Of a stretch of DNA of 64,000 nucleotides, positions 1 through 15,234 are shown one piece after another (position 1 is the first letter of the stretch; every line of letters starts with the position of its first letter). The position numbers and the translations under genes are program-made. Location of the stretch: the NCBI RefSeq assembly GCF_003350475.1, contig NZ_QQAV01000001.1, forward strand, positions 1,428,526 to 1,492,525, given 5' to 3'. The notes under the pieces were generated by a model, which made no database searches, was not told where the DNA came from, and saw only the letters and a list, made by a program, of their open reading frames with translations. The stretch is from Pseudacidovorax intermedius (GTDB taxonomy: Bacteria; Pseudomonadota; Gammaproteobacteria; Burkholderiales; Burkholderiaceae_C).

Positions 1-98
1 TGATCGCTCCGATCGCCATGGAAGAAGGTCTGCGCTTCGCCATCCGCGAAGGCGGCCGTACCGTCGGTGCCGGCGTCGTGGCCAAGATCATCGAGTAA
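1..98 (+). CDS. tuf: Elongation factor Tu, C-terminal end (partial)
   Basis: Only the last 31 codons are inside the window. They read as the C-terminal beta-barrel end of EF-Tu, including [19 protein letters not shown] and a terminal KIIE before TAA. EF-Tu is the cytoplasmic GTPase that delivers aminoacyl-tRNA to the ribosome. The 3' neighbour is tRNA-Trp and then secE, the usual betaproteobacterial order. The identification is firm because this C-terminus is nearly invariant. Confidence 0.97.
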
Positions 99-161
99 TT
101 ATTCGGTGTTCCGGGACGCTCACCGTCGTGGTGGCGTCTCGAAGCCTGTTGATCAGGTCTT

Positions 162-237
162 AGGGGTATAGCTCAATTGGCAGAGCGTCGGTCTCCAAAA
201 CCGAAGGTTGTAGGTTCGATTCCTACTGCCCCTGCCA
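162..237 (+). tRNA. trpT: tRNA-Trp (anticodon CCA)
   Basis: A 76-nt cloverleaf. The acceptor strands AGGGGTA and TGCCCCT pair fully, the anticodon stem TCGGT/ACCGA encloses a CTCCAAA loop with anticodon CCA at 195-197, the T-loop is TTCGATT, and CCA is encoded at 235-237. It lies 63 nt after tuf, so co-transcription with tuf is likely. No separate promoter is evident. Confidence 0.97.
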
Positions 238-317
238 CCTCCTAGTGGGTGGCGATGGGTTCGGAACCTCATAGCACGGATCCAGCCGACTCCGATTCGG
301 CGAAAACGAACAGATTC

Positions 318-342
318 AAGCCCGCCGCGCTCCGGCGGGCTT
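318..342 (+). other. Perfect 10-bp hairpin between tRNA-Trp and secE
   Basis: AAGCCCGCCG (318-327) and CGGCGGGCTT (333-342) form a perfect stem with a 5-nt loop. No T-run follows, so it is a weak candidate for intrinsic termination. It may mark the 3' processing boundary of the tRNA transcript or act as a partial terminator upstream of secE. Confidence 0.45.
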
Positions 343-396
343 CGGCGTCTTCCGAACAGGCGTCTATACAGGCCGCAGGGCCAGGAATTTGCCGAG

Positions 397-780
397 ATGG
401 CCACAACTCAAATCGAAACGGTCCAGACGGGCGCCGACAAGGCCAAGCTGGCGGCAGCCGTGGTGCTGCTGCTGGGTTCGCTGGTGGCGTTCTACATGCT
501 GGCCCGGCAGGGGGCATGGGTTCAATGGGGCGTGCTGCTGGTGGGCATGGCTGCGGCCGTGGCCGTCTTCGCCGTGTCCGAGAGCGGAAAGCGTCTTTAC
601 GGCTTTGGTCGTGACGCCTGGCGCGAAGTGCGCAAGGTCGTGTGGCCGACGCGCAAGGAAGCCATCCAGATGACCGCCTACGTCTTCGCCTTTGCGGTGA
701 TCATGGCGCTGTTCCTGTGGGTGACGGACAAGACCCTGGAGTGGTTCTTCTACGACCTGCTGCTGGGCTGGAAAAAGTAA
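397..780 (+). CDS. secE: Preprotein translocase subunit SecE
   Basis: This 127-residue protein is the SecE subunit that clamps SecY in the inner-membrane SecYEG channel. Hydrophobic segments are seen at about residues 17-36, 43-60 and 92-112, matching the three-helix enterobacterial-type form rather than the short one-helix form. The SecE signature VWPTRKE is at 82-88, just before the last helix. The start ATG follows AGGAA. Its TAA overlaps the nusG ATG by one base, so the two genes are probably translationally coupled. Confidence 0.97.
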   Translation: MATTQIETVQTGADKAKLAAAVVLLLGSLVAFYMLARQGAWVQWGVLLVGMAAAVAVFAVSESGKRLYGFGRDAWREVRKVVWPTRKEAIQMTAYVFAFAVIMALFLWVTDKTLEWFFYDLLLGWKK

Positions 781-1364
781 TGAACGACACCGTCGACAAC
801 GACACCGCCGCCCCGGCGCAGCCGGCCAATCCGGACCTGCGTTGGTATGTCGTCCATGCCTATTCGGGCATGGAGAAGGCCGTCGAGCGCAATATCACCG
901 AGCGCATCAACCGCGCGGGCATGCAAGGCAAGTTCGGCCGCATCCTGGTGCCCAGCGAAGAGGTGGTGGACGTCAAGAACGGCCAGAAGCGCACCATGGA
1001 GCGCCGCCTCTTCCCCGGCTATGTGCTGGTCGAGATGGTGATGGATGACGACACCTGGCACTTGGTCAAGCACACGAGCAAGGTGACGGGCTTCGTGGGC
1101 GGTGCCAAGAACCGGCCTGCGCCGATCTCGCAGCGCGAGGTGGACGAGATCGTCAACCAGATGCAGCAAGGCACCGAGAAGCCCCGCCACAAGGTGGAGT
1201 TCATGGTGGGCGAACTGGTGCGTGTCAAGGAAGGCCCGTTCACCGACTTCAACGGCACTGTCGAGGAAGTCAACTACGAAAAGAACAAGCTGCGCGTGTC
1301 CGTGATGATCTTCGGCCGCGCAACGCCGGTGGAACTGGGCTTCGCCGAGGTCGAGAAGACCTGA
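780..1364 (+). CDS. nusG: Transcription termination/antitermination protein NusG
   Basis: The 194-residue protein has an N-terminal NGN domain that binds the RNA polymerase clamp ([15 protein letters not shown] near residue 20 onward, [10 protein letters not shown] in the middle) and a C-terminal KOW domain containing [12 protein letters not shown]. NusG couples RNA polymerase to Rho or to the ribosome. The start is taken at the ATG overlapping the secE stop because the NGN domain begins soon after. Longer in-frame upstream sequence lies inside secE and is not conserved-looking. Confidence 0.97.
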   Translation: MNDTVDNDTAAPAQPANPDLRWYVVHAYSGMEKAVERNITERINRAGMQGKFGRILVPSEEVVDVKNGQKRTMERRLFPGYVLVEMVMDDDTWHLVKHTSKVTGFVGGAKNRPAPISQREVDEIVNQMQQGTEKPRHKVEFMVGELVRVKEGPFTDFNGTVEEVNYEKNKLRVSVMIFGRATPVELGFAEVEKT

Positions 1365-1379
1365 GACAGAGACAAGAAC

Positions 1380-1445
1380 GCGGCTGGCAGCGCCGGTCGC
1401 GGCTTCGGGTGGTCCGCGCCTTTCGACTCGGCGGGCCGCTTTTTT
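1380..1445 (+). terminator. Possible terminator/attenuator between nusG and rplK
   Basis: GCGGCT (1380-1385) can pair with GGCCGC (1434-1439), enclosing an inner CGCGG/CCGCG hairpin, and six T residues follow at 1440-1445. The outer stem is short and contains a G-U pair, so efficient termination is uncertain. The position fits a boundary between the secE-nusG and rplKA transcripts. Confidence 0.4.
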
Positions 1446-1510
1446 CCTGAGTCGCAACCCCGGGGAGCTGCGGAAATGTCCGTGGCGTTATCACCCGCAA
1501 GGAGTCAAGC

Positions 1511-1942
1511 ATGGCGAAGAAAATCGTCGGCTTCATCAAGCTGCAAGTGCCGGCAGGCAAGGCCAACCCCTCGCCGCCGATCGGTCCCGCGCTGGGTCAG
1601 CGTGGCCTGAACATCATGGAGTTCTGCAAGGCGTTCAACGCCCAGACCCAGGGCGTCGAGCCCGGTCTGCCGCTGCCGGTGGTGATCACCGCCTTCGCGG
1701 ACAAGAGCTTCACCTTCATCATCAAGACGCCCCCGGCGACCACGCTGATCAAGAAGGCGATCAAGCTGGACAAGGGCTCGGCCAAGCCGCATACCGACAA
1801 GGTCGGCAAGATCACCCGCGCTCAGCTCGAGGAGATCGCCAAGGCCAAGATGAAGGATCTGACCGCCGCCGATCTGGACGCCGCCGTGCGCACCATCGCC
1901 GGCTCGGCCCGCTCGATGGGCGTGAACGTGGAGGGCGTGTGA
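1511..1942 (+). CDS. rplK: 50S ribosomal protein L11
   Basis: This is the 143-residue L11 protein, which binds 23S rRNA at the GTPase-associated centre and supports factor binding and the stringent response. The N-terminal [16 protein letters not shown] and the proline-rich [18 protein letters not shown] are diagnostic. A good AAGGAG ribosome site precedes the ATG. rplA begins one base after the stop region, giving the standard L11-L1 pair. Confidence 0.98.
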   Translation: MAKKIVGFIKLQVPAGKANPSPPIGPALGQRGLNIMEFCKAFNAQTQGVEPGLPLPVVITAFADKSFTFIIKTPPATTLIKKAIKLDKGSAKPHTDKVGKITRAQLEEIAKAKMKDLTAADLDAAVRTIAGSARSMGVNVEGV

Positions 1943-1943
1943 G

Positions 1944-2642
1944 ATGGCCAAGCTGACCAAGAAGGCAAAGGCCCTGCAGGGCAAGGTCGAGACCACCAAG
2001 CTGTACCCGCTGGCCGACGCGCTGGCGCTGGTGAAGGAACATGCCACCGCCAAGTTCGATGAGTCCATCGACGTGGCCGTGCAGTTGGGCATCGACGCCA
2101 AGAAGTCGGACCAGGTGGTGCGTGGTGCCGTCGTGATGCCCAACGGCACCGGCAAGACCAAGCGCGTGGCCGTGTTCGCCCAGGGCGCCAAGGCAGAGGA
2201 AGCCAAGGCCGCTGGTGCCGACATCGTCGGCATGGACGACCTGGCTGCCCAGGTGAAGGCGGGCGACATGCCCTTCGACGTGGTGATCGCCGCCCCCGAC
2301 GCGATGCGCGTGGTCGGTACGCTGGGTCAGATCCTTGGCCCGCGCGGCCTGATGCCGAACCCCAAGGTCGGCACCGTGACCCCTGATGTCGCCACGGCCG
2401 TGAAGAACGCCAAGGCCGGCCAGGTGCAGTTCCGTGTCGACAAGGCCGGCATCATCCACGGCACCATCGGCCGCCGCTCCTTCGACAGCGACAAGCTTCA
2501 GGGCAACCTGGTGGCGCTGATCGACGCGCTGAACAAGGCCAAGCCGGCCACCAGCAAGGGCGTGTACCTGCGCAAGGTCGCCGTCTCGTCCACCATGGGT
2601 GTGGGCGTGCGCGTGGACACGCAGTCCATCGCCCAGGCCTGA
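1944..2642 (+). CDS. rplA: 50S ribosomal protein L1
   Basis: The 232-residue protein is of normal L1 length. L1 forms the mobile stalk next to the E site and in many bacteria represses its own L11-L1 mRNA. Diagnostic segments are [18 protein letters not shown] and [18 protein letters not shown]. It follows rplK with a one-base spacer, so translation is probably coupled. The 3' neighbour is the structured leader of rplJ. Confidence 0.98.
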   Translation: MAKLTKKAKALQGKVETTKLYPLADALALVKEHATAKFDESIDVAVQLGIDAKKSDQVVRGAVVMPNGTGKTKRVAVFAQGAKAEEAKAAGADIVGMDDLAAQVKAGDMPFDVVIAAPDAMRVVGTLGQILGPRGLMPNPKVGTVTPDVATAVKNAKAGQVQFRVDKAGIIHGTIGRRSFDSDKLQGNLVALIDALNKAKPATSKGVYLRKVAVSSTMGVGVRVDTQSIAQA

Positions 2643-2654
2643 GCCTGAACGTGA

Positions 2655-2886
2655 TTTGCCGGGCCGTCTTCGGACGGCTCGGCGGATGTGGTGGGCCGGG
2701 GCCTTCTTCCCATAGGAAGGGGCTCCGGGCCATCCAAGACCGCTGGCGGCGGTCGGGGTGCGAACCCCGCCGCCTTAATCGACCGAAGGTCGGCCAGCGC
2801 AGATGGCGATCCCACTGCAAGGAATTCCGGTTCCGAAACAGTTGGTCGCTGCATGAAGGCGTCGTCCGGGCAACCGGGCGACATTG
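2655..2886 (+). ncRNA. L10-type leader RNA upstream of rplJ
   Basis: The 258-nt gap between rplA and rplJ is rich in structure. It opens with a perfect GCCGTC-TTCG-GACGGC hairpin (2663-2678, UUCG tetraloop). A long imperfect hairpin follows, built from GGGCCGGGGCC near 2693 and GGCTCCGGGCC near 2721, capped by the CCCATAGG region. Position and shape match the L10 leader, where the L10(L12)4 complex binds to repress rplJL. The exact limits and kink-turn were not modelled. Confidence 0.6.
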
Positions 2887-2900
2887 AAAAGGAGTAGACC

Positions 2901-3428
2901 TTGAGTCTGAATCGCAGTGAGAAAGAAGCGGTCATTGCTGAAGTGACCGGCCTCGCCGCTAAAGCTCAAACGCTCGTCCTGGCGGAGTACCGTGGCATCA
3001 CGGTGGCCGACATGACCCGTCTGCGCAACGCAGCCCGCGACAAGGGTGTGAGCCTGAGTGTTCTGAAGAACACGCTGGCCCGCCGTGCCGTGGCTGGCAG
3101 CGCATTCGAAGTCGTCGGCGACCAGATGACCGGTCCGCTGATCTATGGCTTCTCCGAAGACGCCGTCGCTGCCGCCAAGGTGGTGGCCGACTTCGCGAAG
3201 ACCAACGACAAGTTGGTGATTCGCGGTGGCGCTTTCGGGGGCAAGGCCCTGGATGTGGAAGGCGTGAAGCAACTGGCCAACATTCCTACCAAGGAAGTGC
3301 TGCTGGCCCAGCTGTGCGGCTTGCTGATGTCGCCGATCTCCCGCACCGCCGTGGTGCTGGGTGCCCTGGCGGCCAAGCGTGGCGAAGGCGCTGCAGAAGA
3401 GCCTGCAGCCGAGGCCGCCGCGGCCTGA
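2901..3428 (+). CDS. rplJ: 50S ribosomal protein L10 (TTG start)
   Basis: The 175-residue L10 protein anchors the L7/L12 stalk to 23S rRNA. The N-terminus [18 protein letters not shown] and the central [18 protein letters not shown] are typical. The start is TTG: AAAAGGAG at 2887-2894 is spaced six bases from it and the conserved N-terminus begins exactly there. The C-terminal helix that binds L7/L12 ends in an alanine/glutamate-rich tail. It forms an operon with rplL. Confidence 0.97.
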   Translation: MSLNRSEKEAVIAEVTGLAAKAQTLVLAEYRGITVADMTRLRNAARDKGVSLSVLKNTLARRAVAGSAFEVVGDQMTGPLIYGFSEDAVAAAKVVADFAKTNDKLVIRGGAFGGKALDVEGVKQLANIPTKEVLLAQLCGLLMSPISRTAVVLGALAAKRGEGAAEEPAAEAAAA

Positions 3429-3475
3429 TCCATTGATCGCGCGGCAATCAACCCAATCTGTTTTAGGAAATCAAC

Positions 3476-3850
3476 ATGGCATTCGATAAAGACGCATTCC
3501 TGACCGCTCTGGACAGCATGACGGTCCTCGAGCTCAACGACCTGGTCAAGGCCATCGAAGAGAAGTTCGGCGTGAGCGCCGCTGCAATGGCCGCTCCGGC
3601 TGCTGGTGGCGCCGCTGCCGCTCCGGCCGCCGAAGAGAAGACCGAGTTCAACGTCGTGCTGACCGAAGCCGGCGCGAACAAGGTGTCGGTCATCAAGGCC
3701 GTGCGCGAAATCACCGGCCTGGGCCTGAAGGAAGCCAAGGACCTGGTGGAAGCCGCTCCCAAGGCCGTGAAGGAAGGCCTGGCCAAGGCCGACGCCGAAG
3801 CCGCCAAGAAGAAGCTGGAAGAAGCCGGCGCCAAGGTGGAACTGAAGTAA
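3476..3850 (+). CDS. rplL: 50S ribosomal protein L7/L12
   Basis: This 124-residue acidic stalk protein recruits translational GTPases. It has an N-terminal dimerisation domain ([20 protein letters not shown]), an alanine-rich hinge around residues 40-55, and the conserved C-terminal domain with [12 protein letters not shown]. It follows rplJ by 47 nt and precedes the attenuator-like hairpin before rpoB. Confidence 0.98.
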   Translation: MAFDKDAFLTALDSMTVLELNDLVKAIEEKFGVSAAAMAAPAAGGAAAAPAAEEKTEFNVVLTEAGANKVSVIKAVREITGLGLKEAKDLVEAAPKAVKEGLAKADAEAAKKKLEEAGAKVELK

Positions 3851-3865
3851 TTCAGGCCCCTCTGG

Positions 3866-3900
3866 AGGCTGGAAGTGCCCTCGCGGGCCTTCCAGCCTTT
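3866..3900 (+). terminator. Attenuator-like hairpin between rplL and rpoB
   Basis: AGGCTGGAAG (3866-3875) pairs perfectly with CTTCCAGCCT (3889-3898). After a one-base bulge a further GCCC/GGGC helix closes a four-base loop, and TTTG follows. In Escherichia coli a partial terminator at this position lowers rpoBC transcription relative to rplJL. The same role here is an inference from position and structure. Confidence 0.6.
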
Positions 3901-3919
3901 GCCGCTTTCAGAGCGCACC

Positions 3920-3948
3920 CGAAAGCCGCATCGATGCGGTGGCTTTCG
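3920..3948 (+). other. Second rplL-rpoB hairpin, possible RNase III site
   Basis: CGAAAGCC (3920-3927) can pair with GGCTTTCG (3941-3948) around the inner palindrome CCGCATCGATGCGG (3926-3939). The enterobacterial rplL-rpoB spacer carries an RNase III processing hairpin at a comparable place. That function is only suggested here. Confidence 0.35.
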
Positions 3949-4102
3949 AGTGTCTTCTGACCCCGACTGCAGAAGGACTCTTGGTTCGGGCGATGTGCAA
4001 CGCATCGCCGTCCGCCATCGGCTGGTAGTGGCCAGCCGCCAAGCAGGAACGCCCGCGCGTTGCTGACCCTAGTCGCTGATGATCTCAAGCCCCGGAGCTC
4101 TC

Positions 4103-8227
<4,125 letters not shown>

Positions 8228-8246
8228 TTGAAAGGGAAAGAGTCAC

Positions 8247-12482
<4,236 letters not shown>

Positions 12483-12490
12483 GCCGTGAC

Positions 12491-12516
12491 GCGCATGGCC
12501 CTGCAGGGCCATGCGC
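12491..12516. repeat. Perfect 26-bp palindrome just after rpoC
   Basis: GCGCATGGCCCTG is followed immediately by its exact reverse complement, so the RNA would fold into a long loop-poor hairpin. No T-run follows. It may protect the 3' end or assist termination together with the next hairpin. Confidence 0.6.
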
Positions 12517-12568
12517 CTGCCGCGCAAGACGACCGCATCGCTTCCATGATCGCGTCCCGACGCCCTCC

Positions 12569-12597
12569 CGCCCTCATCGGCGCGAGGGCGTTTCTTC
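12569..12597 (+). terminator. Rho-independent terminator of the rpoBC transcript
   Basis: CGCCCTC (12569-12575) pairs with GAGGGCG (12584-12590) across an 8-nt loop, followed directly by TTTCTTC. CGCCCTC is also present a second time at 12561-12567, giving an alternative pairing. Confidence 0.7.
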
Positions 12598-12622
12598 ATT
12601 CACCGACCGCCGGGGGTTCGCC

Positions 12623-13177
12623 ATGAACGGCTGGGCCAGTTCGCTGACCAGTTGGAGCGTGATCGCCATCGGCGTGTTCTGGTACGTCGGTGCCCACAAC
12701 CGGCTCGTGCGCCTGCGTTCGACGGTCGTTCAGGCCTATGCGCAGCTCGATGCCGCGCTGACGGCGCAGGTGCAGCATGTGCAGGCACTCCTCGCCCAGG
12801 CGCCGGTGTCTGCCGACGAAATCCAGCGGGGCCTGGACGCCACGCTGCGTGGCGCCTGCGGACAGCTGGCGACCTCGCTGGGTGCGGCCCGGCTCCGGCC
12901 GCTGCATGCCCCCACCATGGCCGCGCTGGCGACTGCCGTGCGGGCCTGGGCGGCGGCCTGGCACCAGCATGCCCAGGCCGCGGGTCAGGCCCTGCCGGCC
13001 CTGCTGGCCGGCGATTTGCTTGCCGGCACGGCATGGCCGCTGCCGCCCACCCATGTCGAAGTGGCGCAGACCCAGTTCAATGCCGCGGTGACGCAGTACA
13101 ACGCGGCGGTCCGCCAGTTCCCCGCCATCCTGGTGGCCTGGCTGGCCCGCTTCAAGGTGGCGGCACCGCTGGCCTGA
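12623..13177 (+). CDS. LemA-like membrane-anchored protein
   Basis: This 184-residue protein has one N-terminal hydrophobic segment (about residues 7-22). The segment HNRLVRLRSTVVQAYAQLDAAL follows it and resembles the start of the LemA helical bundle. The C-terminus (QTQFNAAVTQYNAAVRQFP) matches the conserved end of LemA (FYNxAVxxYN, then a proline turn). The middle is an alanine-rich helical region that is less LemA-like. LemA proteins are envelope proteins of unsettled function. It stands between rpoC and rsmB, reading the same way, with no partner phosphatase or peptidase nearby. Confidence 0.6.
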   Translation: MNGWASSLTSWSVIAIGVFWYVGAHNRLVRLRSTVVQAYAQLDAALTAQVQHVQALLAQAPVSADEIQRGLDATLRGACGQLATSLGAARLRPLHAPTMAALATAVRAWAAAWHQHAQAAGQALPALLAGDLLAGTAWPLPPTHVEVAQTQFNAAVTQYNAAVRQFPAILVAWLARFKVAAPLA

Positions 13178-13274
13178 TCCGTCTCGGGCGCAGGCCGCCG
13201 CCGTCTTTCGCCGTAGCGCTGCCGGGGCGGTGCACGGGCACCCATTACCATCGCCGTCTTCCTGTCCCACACCG

Positions 13275-14633
13275 ATGTCCGTCGGAGATCCCATTTCCCC
13301 TTCCGCCCCTCTCGGGCCTCCGCTGTGGCGCCAGCTCCAGCTGGTGGCCGGCGTACTCGCGGCCGTCCGTGGCGGCACGTCCGGCACGGCTGCGCTCGAC
13401 GAGGTCGAGCTTGGCCTGCGCCCCGGCGTGCAGGCGATCGCCTTCCAGACCATGCGCTGGCTGGGCCGTGGCGAGGCGCTGCGGCGCCACTTGGCCAAGC
13501 GCACCCCGCCGCCGGCCGCGGACGCCCTGCTGTGCACGGCGCTGGCCCTGGCGTGGGACCCGGAGCGTGCGCCTTACGAGCCTTTCACGCTGGTCGACCA
13601 GACCGTCGAAGCCGCCAAGCGCCAGCCTCACACCCGCGCGCAGGCCAGCTTCATCAATGCCTGCCTTCGCCGCTTCCTGCGCGAGCGGGACGAACTGGTC
13701 GCCGCCACCGAGCGGGAGCCCGTGGCCCAGTGGAACCATCCCCGTTGGTGGATCGAGCGGCTGCGCCGCGACCATCCCCAGGCCTGGCAGCGCGTGCTCA
13801 TGGCCGACAACGGCCCGGCGCCCCTGACGCTGCGCATCAATGCACGCAGGACCTCGGTCGCCCGCTACCTGCCCGCTTTGGCGGCCCTGCAACTGCCGGC
13901 CCGCAAGGTCGCGGAGCAGGGGCTGGAGCTGCGCGAGGCGCGCCCCGTCCAGCAACTGCCCGGCTTCGAGGCCGGCGAGTTCTCGGTGCAGGACGCGGCG
14001 GCCCAACTGGCCGCGCCGCTGCTGCTCGAAGGCCTCAAACCGGCCGGTCCGGCGCTGCAGGTGCTCGATGCCTGCGCCGCGCCCGGAGGCAAGACGGCGC
14101 ATCTGCTCGAACGTGCCGCCGCCGTGCCGGTCCAGGTCACGGCGCTGGAGATCGATCCGCAACGCGCCCGGCGCATCGACGAGAACCTGGCCCGCCTGGG
14201 CCTGCAGGCCGATGTCCGGGTGGCCGATGCGGCCCGTCCCGAAAGCTGGTGGGACGGACAACCCTACGACGGCATCCTGCTCGATGCCCCCTGCACGGCC
14301 TCGGGCATCGTGCGCCGCCATCCCGATGTGCGCTGGCTGCGGCGCGAGAGCGACGTGGAGCAATTGGCACTGCAGCAGGCGATGTTGCTGGCGGCGCTGT
14401 GGCCGCTGGTGCGTGGCGGCGGCCGGCTGCTGTATTGCACCTGTTCGGTGTTCCGTGAGGAAGGCTCGCGCCAGATCGACGCGTTTCTTGCACACAACAC
14501 CAACGCCCGCCTGCTGCCGTCCCCCGGCCATTTGCTGCCCCAAGGTGGTGCCGGCCCCCGTGGCCTCCCGGACAATGCATTGGGTGAGCACGACGGATTC
14601 TTCTACGCCCTGCTTGAAAAGCACGCCTCCTGA
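13275..14633 (+). CDS. rsmB: 16S rRNA (cytosine-967-C5)-methyltransferase RsmB
   Basis: The 452-residue protein has an N-terminal NusB-like RNA-binding domain and a C-terminal SAM-dependent methyltransferase domain. The SAM loop reads DACAAPGGKTAHLLE. The two catalytic cysteines are C340 in DAPCTASG and C390 in YCTCS, spaced as in the characterised enzyme. ATG at 13275 is preferred over an upstream GTG at 13230, though neither has a clear ribosome site. The 3' end overlaps the next coding frame. Confidence 0.93.
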   Translation: MSVGDPISPSAPLGPPLWRQLQLVAGVLAAVRGGTSGTAALDEVELGLRPGVQAIAFQTMRWLGRGEALRRHLAKRTPPPAADALLCTALALAWDPERAPYEPFTLVDQTVEAAKRQPHTRAQASFINACLRRFLRERDELVAATEREPVAQWNHPRWWIERLRRDHPQAWQRVLMADNGPAPLTLRINARRTSVARYLPALAALQLPARKVAEQGLELREARPVQQLPGFEAGEFSVQDAAAQLAAPLLLEGLKPAGPALQVLDACAAPGGKTAHLLERAAAVPVQVTALEIDPQRARRIDENLARLGLQADVRVADAARPESWWDGQPYDGILLDAPCTASGIVRRHPDVRWLRRESDVEQLALQQAMLLAALWPLVRGGGRLLYCTCSVFREEGSRQIDAFLAHNTNARLLPSPGHLLPQGGAGPRGLPDNALGEHDGFFYALLEKHAS

Positions 14634-15234
14634 GCCGGGGCGGCGGCAGCTCCTGGCGGGCGTGCTCGGGGCGGGCATGCTCGCCGTCATGCCTGCCTTC
14701 GCCCAGCAGACGCGCGCCGAGCTCACGCAACTGCGTCTCGAGGCGACCGACGACGGCATCTACCTGAGCGCCGCGGTGCGCTTCGAATTGCCGGCGGCGG
14801 TGTCCGACGTGCTGGACAAGGGCATCGCCCTGCATTTCGTGGCCGAGGCCGAGCTCTTCCGCGAACGCTGGTACTGGACCGACCAGCGCATCGGGCAGGC
14901 CACCCGCTACATGCGGCTCGCGTATCAGCCGCTGATGCGCCGCTGGCGCCTCAATGTGTCGCCCACGCCCATCACGCCGCTCGCGTCGAGCGTCGTGCTC
15001 GGACAGCATTTCGACACCCTGGACGAAGCCCTGGACGCGGTGCGCCGCATCGGCCGCCTGCGTCTGGCGGATGCCGGCGAGATCGGCGAGGGGGGCTCGC
15101 ACCCGGTGGTGTTCCGCTTCCGGCTCGACACCTCCCAACTGCCCCGGCCCTTCCAGATCGGGCTGGTGGGCCAGTCCGAGTGGAACGTGTCGGTGGAGCG
15201 CAGCACGCGGCTGCCGCTGGAGCCGGCGCGATGA
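14575..15234 (+). CDS. DUF4390-type secreted protein
   Basis: The protein is up to 219 residues long, with a signal-like segment RRQLLAGVLGAGMLAVMPAFA before the mature part. The body (LRLEATDDGIYLSAAVRFELP, then FHFVAEAELFRERWYWTDQ-like blocks) matches the DUF4390 family found directly upstream of NtrY-like kinases in Burkholderiales. The start is unresolved: ATG 14575, GTG 14584 or TTG 14614 would all overlap rsmB. The stop overlaps the next ATG as ATGA, indicating coupling. The function is unknown; an accessory or sensory role for the kinase is only an inference. Confidence 0.75.
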   Translation: MHWVSTTDSSTPCLKSTPPEPGRRQLLAGVLGAGMLAVMPAFAQQTRAELTQLRLEATDDGIYLSAAVRFELPAAVSDVLDKGIALHFVAEAELFRERWYWTDQRIGQATRYMRLAYQPLMRRWRLNVSPTPITPLASSVVLGQHFDTLDEALDAVRRIGRLRLADAGEIGEGGSHPVVFRFRLDTSQLPRPFQIGLVGQSEWNVSVERSTRLPLEPAR

